In this document: positions 53,901-61,000 of the stretch, in pieces
Layout: every line of letters starts with the position of its first letter
Numbering within the stretch: the first letter of the stretch is position 1
Assembly: GCA_022394775.1 (NCBI GenBank)
Contig: JAGFCB010000129.1
Location: 1-64,000, forward strand
Origin: Candidatus Poribacteria bacterium
GTDB lineage: Bacteria; Poribacteria; WGA-4E; WGA-3G
Direction of reading: 5' to 3'
DNA length: 64,000 bases
The notes under the pieces: generated by a model
Told to the model about the DNA's origin: nothing
The model's input: the letters and a program-made list of their open reading frames with translations, nothing else
Database searches by the model: none
Translations under genes and position numbers: made by a program

Positions 53901-55575
53901 AGCGGACGAAGCGTTTACCAATGAAGAAGTTGAGCAAATAGAAGTCGAACTCGAAACAGATGATGAAAATCATCTCTCAACGCTGCGACTTTTAAATCCG
54001 GGGGACCAAGTTGTTGCTGGACAGCAACAACGTGCGTCTGGCAGATTAATCTATAATCTGGTGCGGCCACTCGCTACTGACGGTTCCGAAGATGGACGCT
54101 ATACCATTGAATTTACGCCAATCAGTGCTTCTGGACGAAGTGGTGAGGTTCAACGATTAACCTTCATGTACGACACACAGGCACCAGAGATTGAGAGCGA
54201 TGATGTGATTGATCTCATCGTTACACAACCCGGTGTTAATAATTCACTGACAGAGATTCGCGTCAACCTTACCGATGACACATCTGGTATTGATTGGGAA
54301 AATCTCGACGACGCGTGGCTAACTTTTGAACGATTATCGCCGAATGCAACTGAAATTTCAGGGCGTGTTGATGACGATGGACAAGGTAACCTCACTTTCC
54401 GTCTCACGGTTCCGCTCGCAGACAACGGTTCCGCTGATGGCGAGTACCAAATTACCATTAGCCCCAAGGACCGCGCAGGAAACGACGATGAACCTTATGA
54501 AAAGGTCTTCGTCTACGATACCAGGCCACCGATGATTGATGTCGGAACACTCCTTATCAACGATGCGCCACTCTTGGTTGATATTAACGCCGAAGATTAT
54601 CCGACCGCAGTCTCTACGACCGGTGGTGTCACCGTTCAAGCAAAAATCTTTGACACCGGCTTAGGGGTTAACCTTGCGCAATCAAGGATCATTGTTAGGA
54701 GCCCGGATGGATCCGAAGTTTCTGGTAACACGCAACAAAACGGGGTGGACACGATCGTTTTCAAATCTGGTGGTTTGGCATTCCAAGGGCGCTATCAGGT
54801 TACTGTTAGAGGCGTTGGAAATGACTCCGAACTCCTCGGTTTCTCTCCAAGCGATACGATCACAACGGAATTTCTCTATGAAACAGGTGAACCTACCGCG
54901 GCTGTAACCAGTGACGGCGGTGAAACCGAGTTGACCGATGAGCCACTGCCGTTGGAAGGCACAGCCAGTGATCAGGGAAGCACACAGAGAATTGGTGAAG
55001 GCGAGATTTCTGTACCACCCTCCGGGGTATGGCTCGTTGAAATTGTAGGGACCGGGCCTGACGATCAGCCCATTGACCCAGTTCCAGCGGTTGATGACAG
55101 CAACGCACAAGAAGAACCGTGGAGCCGCTGGTCCATCGACTACCTACCGACACGTTCCGGTGAATACGACTTGGATGTCCGCGTCACCGACAAAGCAGGA
55201 AATTACGCTGTTTATGACATTGGGAAGTATACCATGTCTGTGTCTCTCACTTTCCGAGGGGCAACATTTGGGTGGCCAAATCCGCTCCGCATCTCAAAAC
55301 GCGATGTCGCCTTCTTTTCCTTTGATGTCAATGTACCACTCGGGGAAACAATTGAACTCACTTTGAGCGTCTATGATTGGAGTGGAGATATGGTGTTATC
55401 GCAAACTTATCCCGATGTTGTATCGGGACAGCGCAACGATCAATTGGTTAAATGGAATCTGGAAAACCAGGCGGGCAACGCTGTCGCACGGGGACTCTAC
55501 ATCTTCCGTTTAGAAGCCGTCAACGCAGCAGGAAATCGCGCAAACGCTGTCGGTAAGGTGCTTGTTGTTGACTAA
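47929..55575 (+). CDS. Giant exported Ig-like repeat protein with FlgD/T9SS-like C terminus
   Basis: GTG start behind GGGAG. The 2548-residue protein has a late signal-type helix (about 40-62). It then carries about 20 Ig-like (Big/FlgD-type) modules, each with a signature such as DG.YTI.V...D.AGN....F.YDTQ.P. Between about residues 940 and 1900 the modules form a higher-order unit of roughly 340 residues repeated three times, marked by the GRQGDVIYRQF-like segments encoded near 51,140, 52,140 and 53,170. The last about 110 residues (GWPNPLRISK, LSVYDWSGDMV, WNLENQAGNAVARGLYIFRL) form a FlgD-like Ig domain like those at the C terminus of type-IX-secreted proteins. It is followed 34 bases later by a PorV-like gene. 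Likely a surface adhesin or stalk; partner unknown. Confidence 0.88.
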   Translation: MPKTKNMFGVTHEPIYTSRNQHKHGNDPTPKSLLRSRWVNFLFFHIFVCLSVLMVSTNVGAQDILATVDLSVIDTEGQDTVFNPAKDEDLRITVTVSADVGAEHTYDYVIYYVDDGGTDIKIGADEIIIEGQKGKEIDRGQLTVTRTVPGIARHNWDGGGLSDGTYTIRVAVREIGGGNIVWIDQESATLDQADPEITIGTDIAEFSPNGDRVLDTVNVYYSLSKGVVESKLVFYQKMGENETLFGQPVSLRTTKGGHTYRWDGGRGTFPDGQYVLKLQVVDKGGNAAETKTIPITIDTKVPLISQVAASEDLKLVDGIFINVPIQLIEVTANAAGGTPLDFTSNRTRLQVKKQRGAAIDGDLSYNATALTLSFGNRLDEASENGKYTALIAVTDRVGNVTEKTLNFTFDNVAPSLRGIATSRGELTPGSGVSRSVNFVEATLNDNLQDSLSLSASTIRLTVSNGTTTTVLGRQIQLDDNKIRWVLLSPLRAKDGLMDGKYTIEVNAKDKAGNETGTLAIPFVYDNLPPLVTLGAGEASDFALNQDTIYHSQPLLQIVATFDDAGVGVDLEEDTRIVFGTREDGGQLNTLPGREFLATERNQLTYILETPLTSRDGSQDGRYVLNVQATDTLGNTETYEYQFIYDTQLPALVSTVPAANATVSELSQVDVVLAEETSGIDFIQSTFQLTHNVDGNQTEVPVNITSNGTDAATLTLAEPIALDGSDDGTYTIEISPMDLAGNVGVTVRREFYLVSQSRPEIRLTTPETTTVNDLTTVVAELSGYIGAGIDFDASTLTVTDPQGTLVQQAKVEHDAANSLLIWDTEAIIPGDGSADGEYTVTATFVDFSGQRFTQEFSLVLDTQFPAIESIYIASQELTADTIATFDEDVSSITVNFDAAANDVDFSNMVIMLKNSDGSEIALNRSDNGQNVLTLSFAALDEPGAYSLEIIPQDLFGNQSTRAFIYPFRLDFEESLPQVVSVLIDGNSDALVYVNGASTNIVAIFLASTDAELDLSDGGSTITVTTESGLPAPGITTSDGTNQLTWTPIVLPTDGRADGYYTVVVTPKDKEGRQGDVIYRQFIFDTQKPRITAATPIVLNQPATYIPGPFTQVQFTIEDVGPAGLEIEDQTVELLDVQGVTLAATLTSDEINNHLYLTLDAPLAQDGSADGEYTVKVSLVDKAGNVSDSEQTFIYDSQVPRLSSVMINTESPVELVPQRITEISESISSITLQFEEATRVDFANTEVSLVGPNGQTIPLNISADGSTQLTARFVELIQAGLYTLSVAPQDIAGNVVQGAVQYSFRLELVLPSVDTVELGGQAGDVVFLNGSNSTIAAALIDTSGIGLALGEGGSSIVVTDPSGTVVPGQTRAEGQNQLVWEPISIPTDGSADGKYTVVITPVDKAGRQGDVVHRQFIYDTESPRIIASSPVILSQPISYVGGGLNQFTFTVEDVGPADLLLEAQTVELIDAANSVVPTTLTFDELTNQLYLTLSAPFARDGSVDGPYTVRLSLVDRAGNTLNSEHVLMYDSQAPRLSTVTVNTETPVALVPQEVTEILEPISSITLQFDEATRVDFVNTVITMVSSSISASGETEIVNIPLTFEDDGISQMTVSFLELDQLDTYILSVTPQDIAENVATAPTDYTFVLDIPLSRVVSVIIGNTETIGSGDVAYVNANNMLIGAEILDPTETGLAFGDNGSDITVATLDGTVVPGAIGSDGVSLLVWEPITLTTDGTTDGRYSVYVTPVDKAGRQGNTVYSEFIYDTQEPEITAAGPIDLSQPVSYISQSLTQFHFTVADAGPADLELSDQKVSLRDADGNLVPAQLTDDTNNRLFFTLDQPLPLDGSMDGEYAIVIELADKAGNPLSVEHRIVYDTQAPTLVSTVPAHGALLTEDITQIQVTLNDEGGSGIDWAMTAVTLVNPSGSGISGELVSNGTTALTLNTNQLVEDGRYIIRVQAVDRAGNGEATVFERNFQLSRRLPTIVSTEPATAPADEAFTNEEVEQIEVELETDDENHLSTLRLLNPGDQVVAGQQQRASGRLIYNLVRPLATDGSEDGRYTIEFTPISASGRSGEVQRLTFMYDTQAPEIESDDVIDLIVTQPGVNNSLTEIRVNLTDDTSGIDWENLDDAWLTFERLSPNATEISGRVDDDGQGNLTFRLTVPLADNGSADGEYQITISPKDRAGNDDEPYEKVFVYDTRPPMIDVGTLLINDAPLLVDINAEDYPTAVSTTGGVTVQAKIFDTGLGVNLAQSRIIVRSPDGSEVSGNTQQNGVDTIVFKSGGLAFQGRYQVTVRGVGNDSELLGFSPSDTITTEFLYETGEPTAAVTSDGGETELTDEPLPLEGTASDQGSTQRIGEGEISVPPSGVWLVEIVGTGPDDQPIDPVPAVDDSNAQEEPWSRWSIDYLPTRSGEYDLDVRVTDKAGNYAVYDIGKYTMSVSLTFRGATFGWPNPLRISKRDVAFFSFDVNVPLGETIELTLSVYDWSGDMVLSQTYPDVVSGQRNDQLVKWNLENQAGNAVARGLYIFRLEAVNAAGNRANAVGKVLVVD

Positions 55576-55609
55576 GCACACTGCTTTAACAGGATAAGGA
55601 GAATCTATA

Positions 55610-56590
55610 ATGCTGAAAAGGGAAGCCGTTCTAATCGTAATGGCACTTTTCATAATAACCGCTGCTGTTCCAAGTGTACACGCTGATATTAACGATAGCG
55701 CAGGAACTGTGGGTGCCGCTTTCCTGAAAATTGAAGGTGGCAGTCGACCCGCTGGATTAGGCGGTGCCTTCACTGGACTTGCCAATGATATTAATACTAT
55801 CTTTTGGAATCCAGCTGGGTTAACCGCTGTCCAAGACAGGGAATTGACAGCAATGCAACACTTTTCGTTCGCTGATATTAATAATAATACCATCGGATAC
55901 GCACAACGTGTAGGACAACTCGTCTGGGGGGCCAGTTTCCTCGGAAGCTTCACAGAAATTGAACGCCGTCAGGGACCGACGGAAGACCCGGATAGTACCG
56001 CAACAGTCGGCGGGTTTGCTACAGGTTTGTCGCTCGCCTATCCACTCGGCACAGCAATATCAGTCGGCGGGACAGCAAAGGTAATCTCGCAGCAATTAGA
56101 CATTCAAAATGTCTACGGTGTCGCAGCGGATGTTGGATTGGTCTTAAATTTGCTTGAGGATCGCCTCGGTATTGGAGTCGCAGTCCAAAATGCTGGTGTC
56201 TTGGACGGTGGCGAAAACTTACCAATGGCACTCCGTGGAGGACTCGCCTACAGAACGTGGAAACAACCTGCTGCAGAGGCGGAAGCGGATGAACCGATGC
56301 CCGCGCAGGAATTATGGGCATTGGTCGCAGATGCACACCTCCCCCTTCTTGATGCAAATCCCAGCTTTCACCTGGGGATGGAGCGGTGGTTTTACGATAG
56401 TATCGCTGCACGTGTCGGATATAGGATCAGTCTCAATGAGAATCCAAGCGATGGATTAGCGATCGGTATCGGTGTCCGGCGCAGCGGTGAAGACATGTTA
56501 GCGAATGTTGACTTCCAGTTTGATTACGCTTTTGTGCCTGACCCCAATTTAGGTAATGCACATCGCGTCTCTTTTATCACCCGTTTTTAA
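55610..56590 (+). CDS. PorV/UPF0164-family outer-membrane protein
   Basis: AAGGAG precedes the ATG. The 326-residue protein has a signal peptide ending VHAD and the hallmark GTVGAAFLKIEGGSRPAGLG, then GAFTGLANDINTIFWNPAGL, of the PorV/PorQ/UPF0164 family. Alternating beta-strand segments and a terminal VSFITRF strand with a final Phe follow. PorV-type barrels act in type IX secretion, shuttling cargo to the surface. Pairing with the giant protein whose C terminus looks like a type-IX cargo domain supports that role here by inference. Confidence 0.85.
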   Translation: MLKREAVLIVMALFIITAAVPSVHADINDSAGTVGAAFLKIEGGSRPAGLGGAFTGLANDINTIFWNPAGLTAVQDRELTAMQHFSFADINNNTIGYAQRVGQLVWGASFLGSFTEIERRQGPTEDPDSTATVGGFATGLSLAYPLGTAISVGGTAKVISQQLDIQNVYGVAADVGLVLNLLEDRLGIGVAVQNAGVLDGGENLPMALRGGLAYRTWKQPAAEAEADEPMPAQELWALVADAHLPLLDANPSFHLGMERWFYDSIAARVGYRISLNENPSDGLAIGIGVRRSGEDMLANVDFQFDYAFVPDPNLGNAHRVSFITRF

Positions 56591-56632
56591 TAGATGTCGG
56601 TTAGGCTTCATTCATTGAATGACTGTCCATAC

Positions 56633-56670
56633 AAAGGGGGTTCTAATGTGTCTACATTAGAACCCCCTTT
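56633..56670. terminator. Strong bidirectional terminator
   Basis: A perfect 17-bp stem (AAAGGGGGTTCTAATGT with its exact complement) and a 4-base loop GTCT lies between the convergent PorV-like and nadA genes. A's on one side and T's on the other allow function in both directions. Confidence 0.8.
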
Positions 56671-56694
56671 GACTGAGAAGATTGACGATAACTA

Positions 56695-57810
56695 TTACAC
56701 ACTCGCTTCAAGCATGCGTTCAATCGGTGTCCGGGCTTTGTCAATAGTTTCGGGATTCAGCGTAATCTCATATTCGTCGAGGCTTTCGTCCCTATCAATT
56801 GCTTCCAGAATATTCGCGATTTTCCCCAAATTGACTTGTGCCATGTGTGAACATCGGACTGAGCAAGCTGTCCAGAATTGAACTTCTGGAAATTCTTGCG
56901 CAAGATTGGAAGTTAACTCGCACTCCGAGGCGACGAAAGCGCGTTCCAGTTGGTTGCCCGCAACACGTTCCGCTATATCCTTCATAATCTGGCTGGTACT
57001 CCCATAAAAATCTGCCTCTTTTAAAACGTTTGGCCGACATTCCCAGTGGGCATATAACTTACGGCGAGGGTGTCCTTTCGGGATTTCAAAGGATTCACGG
57101 ATGCCAAGTAGGTCATCAAGTGTGAATTTTTCGTGAACTTCACAGACGGCACCACGCGCAGTGTTATCTTTGCCAGGGTAGACAACATTTTTTTCGTCTT
57201 TCAATTCTTCTTCCAAATTCTGTGCAAAGAAAATATCAGGGACAAAAATAAGTGTATCGCCCGGCATCGTTTTCGCGATATGTGCTGCATTCGCTGACGT
57301 ACAGCAGATATCCGATTCCGCCTTCGCATCGGCGTAACTATTGATATAAATCATCACCGGCGCACCTGGATAAAGGGTTTTCAACTTCTTAACATCTTCT
57401 GCGCCGAAGTTATCAGCGAGCGAACAACCCGCTGTTTTATCGGCAACTAATACTGTTTTACTCGGATTTAGGATTTTCGCTGTTTCCGCCATAAACGGAA
57501 CGCCGTTAAAAATTAGATACGGAGCATCTGTTTTCGCGGCGTACATACTCAAACCGAGTGAATCACCCTGTTCCTCTTTTTCTGACAATCCAAAAACCAG
57601 AGGCTCCATATAGTTGTGACCAAGCATCACAACGTTATGCTTCTTTTTTAGCGTCCGTATTTTGTGGATAGTCTTCGCGTGCGCTTCTATATCAAGGAAT
57701 GTTAAACTTGGGTGATGGCGGTTATACAATTCCTGCTTGACCTCTTCAATAGTAAGGTCTGTACAATTTGAGGTATCTGTTGTAGGGGGTGCTTCTCCGT
57801 TAGGATGCAT
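56695..57810 (-). CDS. nadA: Quinolinate synthase
   Basis: ATG 57810 is 10 bases from GGAG; a GTG three codons earlier is too close. The 371-residue enzyme has MLGHNYMEPLVF, GVPFMAETAKILNP, DKTAGCSLAD (first cluster Cys), ICCTSANAAHI, FVPDIFFAQN, CEVHEKFT and AHWECRPNVL. It ends with FWTACSVRCSHMAQVNLGKI, which supplies the last cluster Cys. It condenses iminoaspartate with dihydroxyacetone phosphate to quinolinate using a 4Fe-4S cluster, an early step of NAD synthesis. The N-terminal about 45 residues are an extra extension. nadB and nadC are not in the window. Confidence 0.95.
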   Translation of the reverse strand: MHPNGEAPPTTDTSNCTDLTIEEVKQELYNRHHPSLTFLDIEAHAKTIHKIRTLKKKHNVVMLGHNYMEPLVFGLSEKEEQGDSLGLSMYAAKTDAPYLIFNGVPFMAETAKILNPSKTVLVADKTAGCSLADNFGAEDVKKLKTLYPGAPVMIYINSYADAKAESDICCTSANAAHIAKTMPGDTLIFVPDIFFAQNLEEELKDEKNVVYPGKDNTARGAVCEVHEKFTLDDLLGIRESFEIPKGHPRRKLYAHWECRPNVLKEADFYGSTSQIMKDIAERVAGNQLERAFVASECELTSNLAQEFPEVQFWTACSVRCSHMAQVNLGKIANILEAIDRDESLDEYEITLNPETIDKARTPIERMLEASV

Positions 57811-58004
57811 GCTAATCACGCTCCAAATTGATCACTAATAAAACAGTCTGTTGCTTTAGAGGCTAACGATCACGATAATTTTTGACTTGTGTCTTAGGCT
57901 AACCTCTGCTGCAGACGCAATTAGCGATTCTTTTTTATTCGTTCCAATTAGAATACACTTAAAATATTTTTTTTGTCAAGACCTAATATGGAAATAATAC
58001 ACAA

Positions 58005-58631
58005 ATGCGAAATTTATGCCAAATTTTCTGTGCGGAAAGAGGAAAAATCTGCGTTGTTGTTCTTATTGTATGCCTTATTTTCGGGTTAACACCGACTGCG
58101 GAAAGCATTTCAGTCAAATTAAGAGGGAAAATAGCTTTGGTGGGTATTCTTTCAGGGCTTACCTATGTGACACATACGCTTGTTAAACGCGATAGGCGAG
58201 CCGTAGAGAAATTACAACTCCACCTTGGCCCGCCTGATCGGGTTATCCAGTTTGAACGTGGGTTTGACTCGTGGCGTATTAACTATTATGGAGAGCAATG
58301 CTATCTGTTTCGCAATAATCTATTTATCGAAACTGTTCCTTGTCTTAGCCTACAAGTTCAATATCAAGCACGCGCTCACCTTAGAAGTTGTAATTGCGGA
58401 ACTACGCCGCCTTTCCTTATTCATACGCCTGTTTCAAGGAACCCCAAGTGGTTGCAGCCTTACCCTTGGCATCCACAGCAAGGCCCTCGGTTTGTATCTT
58501 CCTATCTTTATCGGTTGGCAGACGAAGGTCTCCTTCGTTCGCTTTCAAGTTGTTCGTCACGAAAATCGCGTCTATCATTGTGGCATCCTCGCGTACACCG
58601 ATACGAAGCACTGTCTCACCTGCTGCCTTGA
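58005..58631 (+). CDS. Small membrane-associated protein, 3' end doubtful
   Basis: The first about 115 residues look like a protein: a hydrophobic N-terminal segment (ICVVVLIVCLIFGLTPTAES), then VKLRGKIALVGILSGLTYVT and LQLHLGPPDRVIQFERGFDS, WRINYYGEQCYLFRNNLFIE. From about 58,350 on the composition changes, and the last 215 bases lie antisense to the well-supported 58417-59082 gene. The original C terminus was therefore probably lost or is frameshifted. Ribosome-binding site is weak. Function unknown. Confidence 0.45.
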   Translation: MRNLCQIFCAERGKICVVVLIVCLIFGLTPTAESISVKLRGKIALVGILSGLTYVTHTLVKRDRRAVEKLQLHLGPPDRVIQFERGFDSWRINYYGEQCYLFRNNLFIETVPCLSLQVQYQARAHLRSCNCGTTPPFLIHTPVSRNPKWLQPYPWHPQQGPRFVSSYLYRLADEGLLRSLSSCSSRKSRLSLWHPRVHRYEALSHLLP

Positions 58632-59082
58632 ACTTCCATTCTCGGTCAAACGTTCCGCCATCTAACCAGTGATTGATGCGATCCCAGTGCCAAGCTGCGC
58701 CCGCTGCGACCCCCCAACGGAATTCAGTGTTTTGGGTTTTTTGCGGATCTTCGTTCGGATCGGCAGGTTGCCAAGTTACCCAAAATGAATCGCTATTGCC
58801 GTCCCATGCGATGACATGACCCCACAGGGCGTAGGTATCCGGTTGCGGAATATTAATAATAAACTCAGCGTAGCCGACACCGCCGCCGCCTGTGGCAGGG
58901 GCACCTTCCATCCAGATGAATTTCCCATCAGAGGCATTTTTATCATCTGCAATGACCATCGGTTCTACAATCTCGTTTGCTAACTCGGCTTCAAGCGCGA
59001 TTTCGACTTCAGCACGAAGTTCCACAATTCCAGATAAAAATACGGTGAGTATCATCAGCGTCAATATTGTTCCGTGTTTCAC
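58417..59082 (-). CDS. Exported beta-rich protein with C-terminal tag, copy 1
   Basis: GTG start behind AGGAGG. The 221-residue protein has a signal peptide ending LRAE and a jelly-roll-like, carbohydrate-binding-module-type core (IALEAELANEIVEPMVIADD, FIWMEGAPATGGGGVGYAEF, YALWGHVIAWDGNSDSFWVT, WHWDRINHWLDGGTFDREW, GETVLRIGVREDATMIDAIF). It ends GKAATTWGSLKQAYE, a version of the shared C-terminal tag. It is a tandem paralogue of 59156-59809. Glycan binding is likely by fold but unproven. Confidence 0.85.
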   Translation of the reverse strand: MKHGTILTLMILTVFLSGIVELRAEVEIALEAELANEIVEPMVIADDKNASDGKFIWMEGAPATGGGGVGYAEFIINIPQPDTYALWGHVIAWDGNSDSFWVTWQPADPNEDPQKTQNTEFRWGVAAGAAWHWDRINHWLDGGTFDREWKFKAAGETVLRIGVREDATMIDAIFVTNNLKANEGDLRLPTDKDRKIQTEGLAVDAKGKAATTWGSLKQAYE

Positions 59083-59155
59083 TAAAAGCCTCCTTTCTAT
59101 TCTCTAAGATACGCGCGGTTGTGCTGAACCACCCGTCATCAAGTTTGGTCAATTA

Positions 59156-59809
59156 CTATCGTTCTGCTTTCAGTTTGCCCCATGTTGTGGCGAGTTTATC
59201 TTGCGGTTCGACAGGTGTTATATCATCTTCTGGGATCGGGTCTCGCGGATTGACTTCCGCTTCATCTTCAGAGAGATTATCAGTGATGTAGATCACATCC
59301 AACATCGCCGCATCTTCTCGAACTGCGATACGGAGTGTGGTATCGCCAGCTGCCTCCATCTCCCATTCCCGCTCAAACGTGCCGCCATCTAACCAGTGGT
59401 TGATACGATCCCAGTGCCATTCGCTACCTTGTGCGACACCCCATCGGAATTCGGTGTTCTGGGTTTCTTGTGCATTTTCATCTGGATCGGCAGGTTGCCA
59501 AGTTACCCAGAATGAATCGCTATTGCCATCCCAGGCGAGGACTTTCCCCCAAAGCGCGTATGTCCCGGGTGCTGGAATATGGATGTTGTATTCTACCCAA
59601 CCTTCGCCTCCACCGCCTGTGGCAGGGGCGCCTTCCATCCAGACGAATTGTCCATTGGAAGCTGCATCATCGTCAGCAACTACCATCGGGGCTTCAATCG
59701 CATCTGCCTTTTCTGCTTCGATTGCCCGCTCGTAACCGTAACTCATACCGATTGTCAGTAATAAACCGCACGTGAAAAGTGTACTGAATACTAATGTCTT
59801 GAAACGCAT
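59156..59809 (-). CDS. Exported beta-rich protein with C-terminal tag, copy 2
   Basis: ATG 59809 follows AAGGAG. The 217-residue protein matches copy 1 along its core (AIEAEKADAIEAPMVVADDD, FVWMEGAPATGGGGEGW, YALWGKVLAWDGNSDSFWVT, WHWDRINHWLDGGTFEREW) after a signal peptide ending MSYGYE. It ends VEPQDKLATTWGKLKAER, the clearest form of the shared C-terminal tag. The 73-base gap and strong identity show a tandem duplication; the two are probably co-transcribed. Confidence 0.87.
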   Translation of the reverse strand: MRFKTLVFSTLFTCGLLLTIGMSYGYERAIEAEKADAIEAPMVVADDDAASNGQFVWMEGAPATGGGGEGWVEYNIHIPAPGTYALWGKVLAWDGNSDSFWVTWQPADPDENAQETQNTEFRWGVAQGSEWHWDRINHWLDGGTFEREWEMEAAGDTTLRIAVREDAAMLDVIYITDNLSEDEAEVNPRDPIPEDDITPVEPQDKLATTWGKLKAER

Positions 59810-59897
59810 ATAGAATTCTCCTTTTATTCCTGATTAGTTATCGGTTCGCAGTTAAAACCGTTGTATTGCTTATTCCGTCTATTGACTATACATTTTC

Positions 59898-60851
59898 TTA
59901 CCGGGTTCGTATTTTGCCCCATTGCTGAATCTGTAACCCTAACGGCATTATCGGTAGTACATCTGAAGCACCACTTGACCATTTCGGTTGTGCCGCCCAA
60001 GCTCCGTTGTTAATCAATTCATGACGTTCACTTCCATCCGCACGCATGAGGTGGATAACCCATCTACCATCCTTCTCAAATTGAAAGGCGATCGTATCAC
60101 CATCAGGTGCCCATGCAGGGACGGCTTCATCTGTTGGGGTATCGGTAAGGGCTTTTTTGTTGCCGCCATCAACTGCATCCATGATGTACAGATCAAAATC
60201 TGCAAGCACTGCCCCCGCCTGCATTGAAGCGTATGCAATCTGCTGCCCATCGGGTGACCAAGCCGGGTAGGTGTCCATCAGCGGTTGATCTGTTAACCGT
60301 TGTTCGACTCTACTGTTTACATCAACGACGTATATATCCCAATTAAGTTTCCGCTTTGAGTGAAAAACAAGGGTCTTTCCATCGGGCGACCAGGCCGGTG
60401 CCTCATCTTCAAACGGATTTTCGATGAGGTGTTCCACTTCACCGTTATTGAGATGGAGCAAATAGATATCAAAATGCCCGCTTCGATTTGACGTGAAAGC
60501 GAGGCGTGTGCCGTCAGGCGACCAGGCCGGTGCCTTATCTGTCGCGGGGTGACGCGTTAGACGTCGCTGATCAGTGCCATCAGCCTGCATTACATATATT
60601 TCGTGATTTCCATCTCGTCGAGAGAAAAAGGCAATCTGGATGCCGTCCGGTGCCCATGTTGGATAGTAATCCGCCGCAGGGTTATCTGTGAGATTGACAG
60701 GACGCTTTCCGGTTGTATCTGTCAGATAGATTTCCCAGTTACCGCTCACATCCGAGGCAAACGCAATCGTTAGTGGCTGGCACAAAGCACTATTGGTTAC
60801 GAAGAAAAGCATCAGAAAAATACTGCTCTGACATACTAACAGGATTCGCAT
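59898..60851 (-). CDS. Exported TolB-type beta-propeller protein
   Basis: The 317-residue product has a signal peptide ending ALCQ and then six PD40/WD40-like repeats with P.WSPDG..IAF.S...G..DIY (PTWAPDGIQIAFFSRRDGNH, PAWSPDGTRLAFTSNRSGHF, PAWSPDGKTLVFHSKRKLNW, PAWSPDGQQIAYASMQAGAV). This is the TolB-like propeller. It lacks the N-terminal TolB domain, so a Tol-Pal role is unlikely; such free propellers usually bind periplasmic partners. No good ribosome-binding site is seen. Confidence 0.85.
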   Translation of the reverse strand: MRILLVCQSSIFLMLFFVTNSALCQPLTIAFASDVSGNWEIYLTDTTGKRPVNLTDNPAADYYPTWAPDGIQIAFFSRRDGNHEIYVMQADGTDQRRLTRHPATDKAPAWSPDGTRLAFTSNRSGHFDIYLLHLNNGEVEHLIENPFEDEAPAWSPDGKTLVFHSKRKLNWDIYVVDVNSRVEQRLTDQPLMDTYPAWSPDGQQIAYASMQAGAVLADFDLYIMDAVDGGNKKALTDTPTDEAVPAWAPDGDTIAFQFEKDGRWVIHLMRADGSERHELINNGAWAAQPKWSSGASDVLPIMPLGLQIQQWGKIRTR

Positions 60852-60885
60852 TTTTTGTCTATATTTTTAAAGTTATCAGTACGGC

Positions 60886-60996
60886 GAGTACGCCTTTCAG
60901 TTATCAGTTATCAGTTAAAAGAGGTTGTGATGGTTCCACATGTCTTTTTCTCACCACTGAAAGGATTTTTGAAAAAATCCGTACTGACAACTGACA
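60886..60996 (-). repeat. Dispersed palindromic repeat, copy B
   Basis: It matches 30291-30400 (CAGTTATCAGTTAAAAGA, CACTGAAAGG, CCGTACTGAC) and has its own hairpin GGATTTTT-GA-AAAAATCC (60963-60980). The arms differ from copy A while remaining complementary. It fills the gap between the propeller gene and the epimerase-like gene. Confidence 0.6.
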
Positions 60997-61000
60997 ACCA

